Below the pieces are notes generated by a model, which was not told where the DNA came from, searched no databases, and saw only the letters and a program-made list of their open reading frames with translations. Below, one piece after another: positions 33,301 to 35,925 of a stretch of DNA of 64,000 nucleotides; position 1 is the stretch's first letter, and each line of letters starts with the position of its first letter. The translations under genes were made by a program, and so were the position numbers. This DNA is from Aphrocallistes beatrix (Eukaryota; Porifera; Hexactinellida; Sceptrulophora; Aphrocallistidae). The stretch is from assembly GCA_963281255.1 (NCBI GenBank), contig OY725500.1, forward strand, positions 434,001 to 498,000, read 5' to 3'.

Positions 33301-35355
33301 TCTCAAAAATATGCTAGAGACTTGCTTCCAACGGGTGACATGGGGGCTCTCAGGGTGTATATTTTCAGATCTTTATAATGAACAAGCGCGCTTCGCTTGC
33401 TTGCGCTGCGCGGCTTGCGGACACTTCGTGTCCGCAGATTTACCTAGTGGGCGCTTGCGGATATTAGAGAAACAATACGTCGCTTTCTTGTTTTATACTA
33501 AGTACGCTGAATTGTCATTTGCCTACGGTTACATTGATGAAATCAGAACTGTAGCAGAAATTGTTTCGTGATAAATATAATTTACTTCGTATTAAATCAA
33601 CTAATCTGAATGTAAGCTCAATTTGAATACACAAAGTTCACATTGCTAAAGATTATTATACTTAATAAATAATCAATTCCAGTCCATGTCGTTAAAAGTT
33701 ATTTTATGATCGAATTGATTGATCGTAGCATATAACATACTTTAATTGTTGTTAACGATCAAATTATAGACTCAAAATAGCAGTATTCAATCATTTATAT
33801 GAAATAGAATCGTGTGAATGGCATTATAAAAGGCTGATAATTGATTGGTTCACATAAACCAATGAATTTCAATCACAAATAGTTATTTTGATTGTATGCA
33901 TAAGTCACTACTATTTTATTCCAATGTATTTGCATTATAAAATAATCGAATTTGATTGGTCAGCACATTTTGTCACCTATCTCGGCGAGGTGTGAACATT
34001 TCGCTTAGATCTTCGAATTTAATCGTAGATTCATCATTTGACACCTACATGCCAATTTTTGTATCTCTACGACTTCCCAATTCTTCAATCAATTCGGACA
34101 AACAAACAAAAAATCCTAGAGTTTTAATACATAAGATATATATATATATATATCATAAACAAACAAGTTTGTATTTTTCAAATATAAACACAAATATTTA
34201 TCATCAATTTAGGAGAGGATATATTTTGATACTCGCCTTGTGCCTTTTTGAATGCGGTTTGAGATAATCTCTGTGATAGCCTATCAACAGCTCTGCACAC
34301 ACGAGATCTAGTCTCTTCTCTCTCAACACCGACACTCCGAGCTAACAGCAAGGACACACAGCCACTTCCATCTCCACTCTCTAGCCGATGCTTTGCCTGA
34401 TCGAGAGAACAGTGATTGGTTGGTTGAGAGTTGATTTCTAAACGATACTCAGCTTATTATACAGTGATTCATGTCCAAGGGTGTTATAGATGAGAACTGT
34501 GGAAATCGCTGGATTCTGATTGGCAAATGCAATTTAACACCTTTTACAAAGGTGTGAAGATTTTCCAAAAGTTACACTCAGGTACAAATATCCTCTATAC
34601 AAGGAATATATGGTCCAAATTTCGTGTAATTCGGTCCAATAGCTTTTTCAGGAATACTGATGACATATCCTATATCAGGAATTGCACTATAGTAAAAACC
34701 TAAGTAGACTAATTCATGAATTATCAATGAATTACTCAAAATTTGAAACTAAAATAATGAAAAAAATATTTGATATTTCACTTAGAGACTGAGCAATGTT
34801 AGAGGTATATAACATGAGCAACCTTTTAACCACTTTTGGGCATAGAATCTGCACTAATGTTTGAGATTTTGATTAATGTATTCATAATTCTTCATCATCT
34901 TTCAATGAATTAGTTAACTTAGCTAAAAACAGTGTTTCATCTGAATAAACTTAGCTCGAATTCCAATACAAACAAGAATGTTGTTATTTACCTAACACGA
35001 TATGATCAATCTCTATATCTTCGCACTTCTCTGCAATACTTCCCTCAACCAGCTGTTTCACACAAATCCTATACTCCAATTCCTCTCCCATATCTCCTAA
35101 CACCACACCACAACCTCTTCCTGTCTCCAACTCCACACAGACTTGAGTATCGTAGTCAGGCGCATATTCAGTGGCAATATCCCTGGTCCGTACAGGTTCA
35201 AACAACGGTAGTAGGCAGGTAATGTATTCCTGTAGCACTACGATGATACAGCATAGAGTCTGGATGTTACGGTGTAGATTCTGTTGGAGGAGGATCTCTA
35301 TGGTGTCTTCTAGACCCAACAAACACTTCTCTGCCTCGCTTTTCGTTACCGTCAT
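588..35355 (-). CDS. PATJ: PATJ/MUPP1-like L27 + 10-PDZ polarity scaffold (multi-exon)
   Basis: Multi-PDZ scaffold of the Crumbs/tight-junction class; in animals PATJ and MUPP1 bind PALS1 through L27 and position apical proteins. Exons assembled from splice sites and phase: 35355-34992, 34437-34233, (possibly 32828-32711), 26704-26546, 24857-24672, 24563-24441, 24145-23961, 23396-23250, 22706-22452, 21820-21570, 17964-17673, 17132-16943, 14425-14136, 13347-12996, 12416-12178, 11837-10716, 10450-10294, 10235-10079, 846-588. That gives about 1,680 residues. The ten carboxylate-loop motifs are GCGV, MGLV, LGFS, LGLE, LGMN, LGVT, LGFK, FGLE, LGVV and LGLS. The L27-like region is residues 1-55. 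Mammalian PATJ has the same L27 plus ten PDZ layout, MUPP1 has thirteen PDZ. Phases agree at every junction except after the second exon (phase 2 out, phase 1 expected), so an exon is probably missed between 26.7 and 34.2 kb. A split into two genes is possible, but PDZ domains divided across exons argue against it. Confidence 0.8.
847..1273. other. Part of the last PATJ-like intron, nothing recognised
   Basis: AT-rich sequence between the PDZ10 acceptor and the RUN-domain gene; no repeat or exon found. Confidence 0.4.
1274..4033 (-). CDS. RUN- and Rubicon-homology-domain protein (Rubicon/PLEKHM1-like)
   Basis: A 919-residue intronless gene starting [13 protein letters not shown]. Residues about 10-165 resemble a RUN domain (helical, with [18 protein letters not shown]). 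Residues 200-560 are low-complexity, rich in Ser, Pro and acidic residues. A C1-like zinc module lies at about 618-672 ([20 protein letters not shown]). A Rubicon-homology domain lies at about 685-910, with paired CxxC motifs ([45 protein letters not shown]). Known members (Rubicon, PLEKHM1, DEF8) bind Rab7 through the RH domain and act in late endosome, autophagosome and lysosome traffic. I see no PH domain, unlike PLEKHM1, and the C1 module is unlike classical Rubicon, so the subfamily is open. The gene lies inside the last PATJ-like intron on the same strand. Confidence 0.82.
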   Translation of the reverse strand: MEEQNSIYLQRLCGAVKQVQIEASQTNEFLVRDGRSPLQLCGRYEDIFSHRYRYSTLSLLKKKPGFWGVLKDISRKEALTRIKNLQHPETDLGRCRAWIRMAANENSLFAYIIALQSNPDLLTKYYEPQAFLRDQDLTEAAINVLSGLETFRFELTLDTASLEIEIAPDAYVPADKISRLMALELARSVQLSYPSGPVQIERKPHRKKRRQPKQSPQSHSTDTDSPECPDSESDYGSMMKPVVTSPLTVNQLGGRKPNIGLSSSFENSQGAMFSDSSLTRGFGLSSSAPAPHPVILKTPNFISERKEALSSPEQIVEKSVDIPEFLSPIFENEPTYEHENEIVRETNEPQIDITEEIEKTDHSDLILDSTDPIPPTTNPFGSESPPPDRDEVHSKDRTELKLDLTPEIAVPIIEQPSSQKSKLFHSCELRAELEPNIESKKSFESIEDETIAEKSFKTPITFASPMQFNSSTSLPIQSLLTANAVIATPVSTPQPKMDRSDSDEFYSINGEWDVIHSEDFSSLDEVSIENLDTNPLILNQRDDDYFRQEINVDRLHINEVYSTMKKIIEELKTVDPQHPSYKILVHTLVKLRIRRLEINEGKVPPRGKGKKIMKIFGHCLEINSGKVQSKSCDICDKSFTAINFKKKWSECNECGLVLHAQCAKKIPSICPAQGTPKYILAITNERGLLFQKFRCKNCSRPIGVDSRDESLLCRYTGYYYCPECYSKKPAILPAKIVHDWDFELRNVSLTSYLTLKLIHSYPRIDLSQENPLIYSYVDTLAECSTVRQALKQMFVFLSVCQDAKECGLLSVHQGILHDHIWKDKEPWSIEDLCSVKQGRFLPALKTFFTKWNSHIRLCARCSGNGHSCLVCHSEDIIFPWDILATSCPSCGILSHSTCVNSDVCPRCRLRAQRMETVSK
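4210..4465. repeat. Dispersed 250-bp repeat, copy 1
   Basis: Reverse-complement match to 34690-34925 (AATCTGCACTAATGTTTGAG and flanks). Positions 4466-4952 are AT-rich with nothing recognised. Confidence 0.75.
4953..5531 (-). CDS. ARF-family small GTPase
   Basis: A 192-residue ARF GTPase controlling vesicle coat recruitment. Gly2 is present for myristoylation (MGGFASKF). The P-loop is GLDGAGKTT, switch I contains PTIGFNVET, switch II is WDIGGQDK, the guanine-specificity motif is NKQD, and SAT follows. The C-terminus is basic (KENKRRRGY). Intronless, head-to-head with the ARF at 5850. It is more diverged from ARF1 than its neighbour, so it could be a lineage-specific ARF or an ARF-like protein. 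Confidence 0.92.
   Translation of the reverse strand: MGGFASKFAALWESLLNLGTTNGRVLMLGLDGAGKTTILYKFKLNECVTTIPTIGFNVETVSPLKNVTFTVWDIGGQDKLRPLWKHYFRGTDALMFIVDSTDKERLTTAKDELHSIINDSEMEGVPFVVFANKQDLPNSRTPTKLVNDFELNGIRGHSWCVQGTSATSGDGLYEGMEQLVRLMKENKRRRGY
5532..5849. promoter_or_regulatory. Bidirectional promoter between the two ARF genes
   Basis: The 318-base gap separates two divergent start codons. A TATA-like TATATATAA at 5795-5803 lies 47 bases before the plus-strand ATG. No clear TATA is seen for the minus gene. Confidence 0.5.
5850..6413 (+). CDS. ARF1-like small GTPase
   Basis: A 187-residue, intronless ARF with all GTP-binding motifs: MGLFLSRI with myristoylatable Gly2, [36 protein letters not shown] and [12 protein letters not shown]. 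Length and motifs match class I/II ARFs (about 180 residues), acting in Golgi COPI coat assembly. Adjacent to the minus-strand ARF with a shared promoter gap. Absence of introns suggests a retrocopy or intron loss; the open frame and promoter argue for function. Confidence 0.94.
   Translation: MGLFLSRIMQSISSLGTTQARILMLGLDAAGKTTILYKFKLNETVQSIPTIGFNVETVAPVKNVSFTVWDVGGQDKIRPLWRHYFNGTDGLIFIIDSADKERFPEAKSELFNILDDSEMNGIPVVVFANKQDLPGAQSPANLIRDLGLETLKGHDWYIQATSATTGDGLYEGVDALAKMVKEYKAKK
6551..6928. mobile_element. Pogo-like MITE (CAGTCGACTCYGCTTAAT ends) interrupted by another MITE
   Basis: TA-flanked inverted ends CAGTCGACTCTGCTTAATAG and its complement. A second element (6580-6780) sits inside with a 9-base target duplication GGTCACATC. 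Confidence 0.85.
6580..6780. mobile_element. Mutator-like MITE (GGGGTTTATCTAG ends)
   Basis: Inverted ends AGGGGTTTATCTAG and CTAGATAAACCC, flanked by the 9-base repeat GGTCACATC (6571-6579, 6781-6789). A second copy lies at about 13573-13785. Confidence 0.7.
7098..7405. mobile_element. hAT-like nonautonomous element
   Basis: Ends CAGTGATTCTCAAAG and (complement) CAGTGTTTCTCAAAC, flanked by 8-base repeats GTCTAGAG/TTCTAGAG. Contains GGGGGCGCT blocks typical of hAT MITEs. Fragments occur near 20900-20965 and 47325-47360. Confidence 0.75.
7567..7704 (+). pseudogene. Antisense relic of a PATJ-like PDZ5 exon
   Basis: On the plus strand this repeats the PATJ exon at 16943-17080 including its donor region (CTAG followed by GTAGTG). 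It lacks the 5' part and acceptor and is on the wrong strand for PATJ. Confidence 0.8.
7820..9691 (-). CDS. PRDM9-like PR/SET + six C2H2 zinc-finger protein (left copy)
   Basis: A 623-residue intronless gene starting [16 protein letters not shown]. The N-terminus is charged with serine clusters. A zinc knuckle ([19 protein letters not shown], about 255-275) precedes a PR/SET domain (about 290-430) with [31 protein letters not shown] and [10 protein letters not shown], the layout of PRDM7/9 histone H3 methyltransferases. Six C2H2 fingers follow, joined by TGEKP-type linkers; fingers 4 and 5 are almost identical. No KRAB or SSXRD was recognised. By family, it would bind DNA through the fingers and methylate H3K4/K36. 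Forms the left arm of an inverted duplication with 14959-16827; the body is nearly identical but finger contact residues differ. Confidence 0.88.
   Translation of the reverse strand: MSVFCKKKFRSEYEREREANIRKNERILLKLGIDMRVKGKSYQSSQLEESSDSSSDQDWRPEPSESVKNVKSVKKPTFQPPPVVYHRPGMVEEAIAQEEKEERERRKRKSQSTETNGKRSKRDNVDVPCDYTFGKCSNKRKVVDEVETDDFEDLKFVDLSLDEKSGDFKKSSKSGECYEEFLKREEEVAEIEEDIALVGRHIRHEQLAERLEIQDSEGDKRIGRKESLAKDRNRRHLKQVDYTEEDLSDEDCFLFCEECNELYMGDCPVHEELKPLDESRIDISPFSIIPIPSPLSLKRSSIPGAGLGIFAKETIPIRTRMGPYAGKLIKGCVEDFPNESEYLWQIKRDHGKTIWYIDGEDLSKANWLRFVNCARNEDEQNLVSFQYRGRIYYRSYKPIRPGNELLVYYGDQYARQLGIQEVSVELGESEERCENGDGEVCATTGTIKMRKSGSGDKPYKCEQCSRSYYHKCSLTEHTRIHTGKDLLKCEYCSKPFISNADLKRHIRTHTGEKPFECETCHKRFSLDLNLIRHRRIHTGEKPYECTTCSKRFSDSSDLIRHRRIHTGEKPYECTTCSKRFSDSSDLIKHCRIHTGEKPYECSICKRRFNQFSNRNKHMKTHRK
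10079..10450 (-). CDS. PATJ: PATJ-like exons: PDZ9 end (10450-10294) and linker (10235-10079)
   Basis: The first exon begins [15 protein letters not shown] and ends CTA|GTGAGT. The second is a short linker ending GATTAAG|GTTTGT in phase 2, the phase needed by the exon at 846. Positions 10079-10140 lie in the left inverted-repeat arm and are copied antisense at 14514-14565. Confidence 0.8.
10516..10637. mobile_element. Pogo-like MITE (CAGTGGAGTTYGCTTATT), copy 1
   Basis: Shares AACCAATTTTCAAGTCCCAA with 17331-17482 and has inverted ends; PATJ-like intron. Confidence 0.65.
10716..11837 (-). CDS. PATJ: PATJ-like large exon: PDZ7, PDZ8 and start of PDZ9
   Basis: A 374-codon exon entering in phase 0 after CTTGTCTAG with a Thr/Lys-rich linker ([17 protein letters not shown]). 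PDZ7 has [15 protein letters not shown]8 has [12 protein letters not shown] and [12 protein letters not shown], and PDZ9 opens with [14 protein letters not shown]. Donor AAA|GTGAGT. Confidence 0.85.
11952..12093. mobile_element. Pogo-like MITE, variant 2 (CAGGTGACTCCGCTTAAT type)
   Basis: AGGTAACTCCGCTTAATCG start and AATCAGAGTTGACTGTA end. Other copies at 23617-23930, 50573-50731 and 57801-58027. Confidence 0.7.
12178..12416 (-). CDS. PATJ: PATJ-like exon: linker
   Basis: Phase-1 entry after CAATCTAG; reads [17 protein letters not shown], continuing to IGDRVSEKM, then donor ATG|GTAATC. No folded domain is apparent. Confidence 0.7.
12657..12965. mobile_element. MITE with TTTCGTCGCTGATATTT ends
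   Basis: TTTCGTCGCTGATATTT at 12660 and its complement at 12943-12960; AT-rich interior. Confidence 0.6.
12996..13347 (-). CDS. PATJ: PATJ-like exon: complete PDZ6
   Basis: In-frame entry after CCATAG ([15 protein letters not shown]). PDZ6 has loop SETLGVTLS and helix [11 protein letters not shown]. The exon ends CAAG|GTATTA in phase 1. Confidence 0.8.
13385..13567. repeat. Dispersed repeat, copy 2
   Basis: Same family as 163-358, in a PATJ-like intron. Confidence 0.7.
13573..13785. mobile_element. Mutator-like MITE, second copy
   Basis: About 90% like 6580-6780 by eye, with the same ends. Immediately follows the repeat at 13385-13567. Confidence 0.65.
14136..14425 (-). CDS. PATJ: PATJ-like exon: rest of PDZ5 and linker
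   Basis: Reads [20 protein letters not shown] and [19 protein letters not shown]. Phase-1 entry and phase-0 exit (CAA|GTAAGA). Confidence 0.82.
14514..14565 (+). pseudogene. Antisense relic of the PATJ-like linker exon
   Basis: About 52 bases match the 3' end of the exon 10079-10235 with its AAG|GTTTGT donor, on the opposite strand. No acceptor is present. Confidence 0.75.
14959..16827 (+). CDS. PRDM9-like PR/SET + six C2H2 zinc-finger protein (right copy)
   Basis: A 622-residue inverted paralogue of the gene at 7820-9691, with the same start, zinc knuckle, PR/SET domain and six fingers. About a dozen substitutions and a one-residue gap separate the first 460 residues. The fingers have changed far more, largely at helix positions that contact DNA (finger 1 HKCSLTE to HKYDLTA; finger 2 SNADLKR to CQQYLKR; finger 4 DSSDLIR to RDINLIT). 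Here fingers 3 and 4 are the near-identical pair. The frame is intact, so both copies look functional. Lies antisense in a PATJ-like intron. Confidence 0.88.
   Translation: MSVFCKKKFRSEYEREREANIRKNERILLKLGIDMRVKGKSYQSSELEESSDSSSDQDWRPEPSESVKNVKSVKKPTFQPPPVVYRPGMVEEAIAQEEKEEKERRKRKSQSTETNGKRSKRDNVGVPCDYTFGKCTNKRKVVDEVETDDFEDLKFVDLSLDEESGDFKKSSKSGECYEEFLKREEEVAEIEEDIALVGRHIRHEQLAERLEIQDSEGDKRIGRKESLAKDRNRRHLKQVDYTEEDLSDEDCFLFCEECNELYMGDCPVHGELKPLDESRIDISPLSIIPIPSPLSLKRSSIPGAGLGIFAKETIPIRTRMGPYAGKLIKGCVEDFPNESEYLWQIKRDHGKTIWYIDGEDLSKANWLRFVNCARNEDEQNLVSFQYRGRIYYRSYKPIRPGNELLVYYGDQYARQLGIQEVSGELGESEERCENGDGEVCVTTGTIRMRRFGSGDKPYKCEQCSCSYSHKYDLTAHTRIHTGKNLLKCEYCSKPFTCQQYLKRHIRTHTGEKPFECETCHRRFSQDINLITHRRIHTGEKPYECSTCHKRFSRDINLITHRRIHTGEKPYECSTCSKRFSDSSSLIAHRRIHTGEKPYECCICKRRFNQSSARNSHMKTHRK
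16943..17132 (-). CDS. PATJ: PATJ-like exon: linker and PDZ5 start, within the inverted-repeat right arm
   Basis: Reads [17 protein letters not shown], continuing to [18 protein letters not shown], then donor CTAG|GTAATG in phase 1. The next exon completes PDZ5. Positions up to 17080 belong to the right arm of the inverted repeat; an antisense copy of this part lies at 7567-7704. Confidence 0.78.
17331..17482. mobile_element. Pogo-like MITE (CAGTGGAGTTCACTTATT), copy 2
   Basis: TACAGTGGAGTTC start and GAATTTCACTGTA end. Confidence 0.7.
17506..17660. mobile_element. Pogo-like MITE (CAGTCGACTCCGCTTAAT)
   Basis: Complete 155-base copy with TA flanks. Ends 12 bases downstream of the splice donor of the PATJ-like exon 17964-17673. 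Confidence 0.85.
17673..17964 (-). CDS. PATJ: PATJ-like exon: acidic Ser-rich linker
   Basis: Phase-2 entry after TTTCTAG; reads [18 protein letters not shown], continuing to [11 protein letters not shown]. The donor CCCA|GTAATT is followed 12 bases later by the end of a pogo-like MITE (17506-17660). Confidence 0.75.
18435..18776 (+). CDS. Unrecognised small ORF in a PATJ-like intron
   Basis: An open frame from [18 protein letters not shown] to TAG, 113 residues. The frame contains splice-like signals (TTTTCAG at 18430, TTTCCTTCAG at 18489, AGTAG|GTTAGT at 18757), so part could be one exon of a plus-strand gene. The C-terminal part is Ser/His/Pro/Asn-rich with an NPIY motif. No family recognised. 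Confidence 0.3.
   Translation: MGKIHRIRLYLKIFSFLQAYLNEDSQKIELELYPINLSFYKHTSFPSKHHSSKQGDSMGVSFQSVVQYLMNLSGTSSHPTGQPQNLNAPGVINPIYRQHSYYGAFSRLVVIVV
18882..19020. repeat. Short hairpin element
   Basis: GAGACTGTATATTTTGATCAG and its complement near 18992-19015. Positions 19020-19450 show nothing recognised. Confidence 0.55.
19578..19585 (+). promoter_or_regulatory. TATA-like box of the NHL gene
   Basis: TATAAATA 50 bases before the start codon. Confidence 0.4.
19635..20816 (+). CDS. Coiled-coil + NHL-repeat protein (TRIM-like without RING or B-box)
   Basis: A 393-residue intronless gene. Residues 20-115 form a coiled coil ([19 protein letters not shown]). From about 150 on there are NHL beta-propeller repeats with the signature [20 protein letters not shown] and related blades ([36 protein letters not shown]). 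This is the C-terminal half of TRIM-NHL proteins, but RING and B-box are missing, so ubiquitin-ligase activity is not expected; NHL propellers commonly bind protein or RNA. A TATA-like TATAAATA at 19578-19585 lies 50 bases before the ATG. Located within a PATJ-like intron on the opposite strand. Confidence 0.85.
   Translation: MASRFPESEPSLHSNPFERAELLIKSTFNSLMKKLEERRDQLLVELHEMSANYFSKEETRQKQMKDLDQLIAKIQEATIEQNLIVDLQEQQIQKMKNEKEQFQHPTPTSFLHFDTSLLEDLLQNIEKFGSLQDIAPIYRTKVHPIRSIGKQGKGRVELNGPCGVAIDGKGNIFIADTYNGRIQLVSLEGQFIQEFGKGVLIWPYSIALYNDWLFVTDLDLMNKVLKYKTQNYKLECKSELELNRPFGITVDNNEVFVVDRNDNRIVVLSLDLKFVRELGNKKLVKPKDVKVNNNKVFVADSSKHHNVHVFSKLGDLLNSIINLRVGTDDIFLCLDKFNNILISDYSGKIIQIYTLEGLLIHSIECDYKPAGIAVTQDNIIICVDFSNNKLNLY
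21383..21536. mobile_element. Pogo-like MITE (CAGTCGACTCCGCTTAAT)
   Basis: Complete, TA-flanked, in the intron just downstream of the PDZ4 exon. Confidence 0.85.
21570..21820 (-). CDS. PATJ: PATJ-like exon: PDZ4 second half
   Basis: Acceptor TTCTACAG in phase 0; reads [20 protein letters not shown], then a linker ending SQQSM. Donor ATGAG|GTGAGA in phase 2. Confidence 0.82.
22028..22380. repeat. Long hairpin element
   Basis: TAGATCCGTGAGATTCTTAT arm and its complement near 22345-22378; centre near 22205. Related to 38262-38593 and 49709-50144. Inserted in a CAGTAGAGTCTCCC-type MITE remnant (21960-22027). Confidence 0.75.
22452..23396 (-). CDS. PATJ: PATJ-like exons: PDZ3 and first half of PDZ4 (23396-23250, 22706-22452)
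   Basis: The first exon reads [20 protein letters not shown] and [13 protein letters not shown]. The second starts [18 protein letters not shown], completing PDZ3, then opens PDZ4 with [10 protein letters not shown]. All junctions are phase 0, with donors AAA|GTGAGT and CAA|GTGAGT. The intron between them carries a 16-bp minisatellite. Confidence 0.82.
22741..23215. mobile_element. MITE with internal 16-bp minisatellite
   Basis: Inverted flanks (GGACATTTCGTC-type at 22750-22815 and the complement near 23160-23210) enclose 12 copies of CATGTGACGAAATATC at about 22991-23182. The unit is the terminal-repeat motif amplified in tandem. Confidence 0.75.
23456..23608. mobile_element. Pogo-like MITE (CAGTCGACTCCGCTTAAT)
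   Basis: Complete copy, opposite orientation to most others, TA-flanked. Confidence 0.85.
23617..23930. mobile_element. Variant-2 MITE with a variant-1 MITE (23711-23864) inserted
   Basis: The outer element is split at TTTAGTA/TATTAGC by a complete CAGTCGACTCC element with TA duplication. Confidence 0.75.
23961..24145 (-). CDS. PATJ: PATJ-like exon: Ser/Arg/Pro-rich linker
   Basis: Reads [19 protein letters not shown] and continues to TSAARSSFQ, then donor CAG|GTAGGC (phase 0). No folded domain is evident. Confidence 0.7.
24175..24360. mobile_element. Pogo-like MITE (CAGTAGAACTCGGTTAGTAC), copy 1
   Basis: Inverted ends, TA flanks. Second copy at 35424-35608. Confidence 0.8.
24441..24857 (-). 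CDS. PATJ: PATJ-like exons: rest of PDZ2 and linker (24857-24672, 24563-24441)
   Basis: The first exon reads [20 protein letters not shown] and [17 protein letters not shown], completing PDZ2. The second encodes a Ser/Asp-rich linker beginning [12 protein letters not shown]. Both enter and leave in phase 1, with donors TTG|GTGAGT and AAAA|GTTAGT. Confidence 0.8.
25069..26060. mobile_element. Foldback-like element without satellite
   Basis: Ends are inverted copies of the same GC-rich terminus. Inside, CACCCCTGAAAACCCCATGTC blocks at 25250 and 25390 recur inverted near 25735 and 25865 around an AT-rich centre. Confidence 0.75.
26203..26460. mobile_element. Pogo-like MITE (CAGTCGACTCTCGTTAAC)
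   Basis: CAGTCGACTCTCGTTAACACG start and the complement GTATTAACGAGAGTCGACTG end. Confidence 0.8.
26546..26704 (-). CDS. PATJ: PATJ-like exon: linker and start of PDZ2
   Basis: Reads [13 protein letters not shown], then [19 protein letters not shown] (PDZ2 strands 1-2). The donor TCAG|GTATAG exits in phase 1, matching the next exon. The acceptor region is triplicated in a 33-bp tandem repeat, so the exon could also start at 26719. Confidence 0.75.
26707..26796. repeat. 33-bp tandem repeat, three copies, over a splice acceptor
   Basis: Unit GATCACCAACACCTAACAAC followed by a TA-rich tail. Each copy contains an acceptor-like TTGTTAG on the minus strand beside the PATJ-like exon. Confidence 0.85.
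26832..27389 (+). mobile_element. Nonautonomous element with GC-rich hairpin terminus and CRE-like sites, copy 1
   Basis: Begins ACAAGCGCGCTTCGCTTGC and ends CGAGTTTTAATAGTAAGGA next to TA microsatellites. Contains TGACGTCA at 27031 and 27194 and TGAGTCA at 27050. No coding capacity. Confidence 0.7.
27390..27930 (+). mobile_element. Same element family, copy 2, in tandem
   Basis: Abuts copy 1 directly and repeats it with few changes; TGACGTCA at 27588 and 27751. Confidence 0.7.
28450..32290. repeat. 3.8-kb satellite of an 18/22-bp near-palindromic unit
   Basis: The unit CTCAGCATGCTCAGATTT repeats throughout, joined directly or through AAAT-type spacers. The core contains the palindrome AGCATGCT, and AAATCT...AGATTT is also inverted, so each longer unit can fold. 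A short block near 29287-29333 runs in the opposite orientation. Rare variants (TTTCCCAGC, TTTCTCTGC) recur at fixed distances (about 120 and 480 bases), showing higher-order repeats. Open frames inside it are artefacts. Confidence 0.97.
32455..33256. mobile_element. Pogo-like element (CAGTAAAACCTCYATAGTGAAC), 0.8 kb
   Basis: Inverted ends with repeated AGTGAACACCTC. Splits the right foldback arm. No transposase seen. Confidence 0.7.
32711..32828 (-). CDS. Candidate PATJ-like linker exon
   Basis: An open block of 39 codons sits between a good acceptor (TTTCACAG) and donor (CCTCAG|GTATAA). Its phase-1 exit fits the next exon at 26704, but its phase-0 entry does not fit exon 2. It also lies inside a pogo-like MITE (about 32455-33256), so it may be transposon interior or an exonised fragment. 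Confidence 0.25.
33385..33460 (+). mobile_element. Isolated GC-rich terminus of the same family
   Basis: Carries the CGCGCTTCGCTTGCTTGCGC start and the GGACAC...GTGTCC hairpin, then diverges. Confidence 0.55.
33560..34232. other. AT-rich intron, nothing recognised
   Basis: No supported exon. 34080-34140 resembles the 3' end of the CRE-bearing element family (CAATTCG...GAGTTTTAATA). A missed PATJ-like exon could lie here. Confidence 0.4.
34233..34437 (-). CDS. PATJ: PATJ-like exon 2: PDZ1 second half
   Basis: The acceptor CGTTTAG gives a phase-1 entry and reads [20 protein letters not shown], the last strands and helix of PDZ1, then a basic linker. The likely donor is GCGA|GTATCA (phase 2). 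This end is the one uncertain junction of the gene. Confidence 0.65.
34690..34925. repeat. Dispersed 250-bp repeat, copy 2
   Basis: Inverted partner of 4210-4465, in the first PATJ-like intron. Confidence 0.75.
34992..35355 (-). CDS. PATJ: PATJ-like exon 1: start codon, L27-like region, PDZ1 first half
   Basis: Starts [11 protein letters not shown] helical, leucine-rich 50-residue segment resembles L27. PDZ1 follows from about residue 68 with loop GRGCGVVLG. The exon ends TTAG|GTAAAT, phase 1. Confidence 0.75.
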
Positions 35356-35423
35356 CTCTCTATCTACAGTTCAATGAGAGCGAACTCTAAATAATTGTGT
35401 TGTTCCATTCTGATTTAACACAC

Positions 35424-35608
35424 AGTAGAACTCGGATAATACGTACCACTTCGGGAAGAAATTATTAGTACGTACTATCCGTAAGTACGTACTAGCCGAG
35501 TTTGTACTACATAGAAATCTATATTATAGATGGATTTTGGTTCAGAAAAATGAGTACGTACTAAATCAAAGAACGTATTATCCGAGCACTAACCGAGTTC
35601 TACTGTAT
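35424..35608. mobile_element. Pogo-like MITE (CAGTAGAACTCGGATAATAC), copy 2
   Basis: Inverted ends, TA flanks; 70 bases upstream of the PATJ-like start codon. Confidence 0.8.
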
Positions 35609-35925
35609 ATGCCAACTGTCCGTTTTTGGCGGGATATATCCCTTTTTCACACTTCTATTCAGCTAGTTTTCATGGGTATCCCGTTTTACATGAAATGTCT
35701 CCATTATGTCGCGCTTTTATCATGACTCAAGTTGGAATGCATTGATTTATAAACTTAAATTCCTATCTCAGCTCAGGTTGCTAAGACAGACTAACTAAAA
35801 TCCTCATAATAATTGGACTTTAGAATTATAATTGGAATAATTTAAAAATACAAATTGTTTATTAGAAAAATATTTAAAAGTTATAACAAAAATGAAAATA
35901 ATAAACAGAGAAGAGGAATGTTGTA

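Larger units (their letters stand above)
27947..33370. mobile_element. Foldback-like element with satellite core
   Basis: The left arm has a GC-rich terminus (27947-28020) and about three 127-base subrepeats containing CACCCCTAAAAACCCCATGTC. The right arm (32300-32450, 33258-33370) carries the same subrepeat inverted. The right arm is split by a pogo-like MITE. Its outer right terminus appears replaced by a forward-oriented terminus at 33385. Confidence 0.7.
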
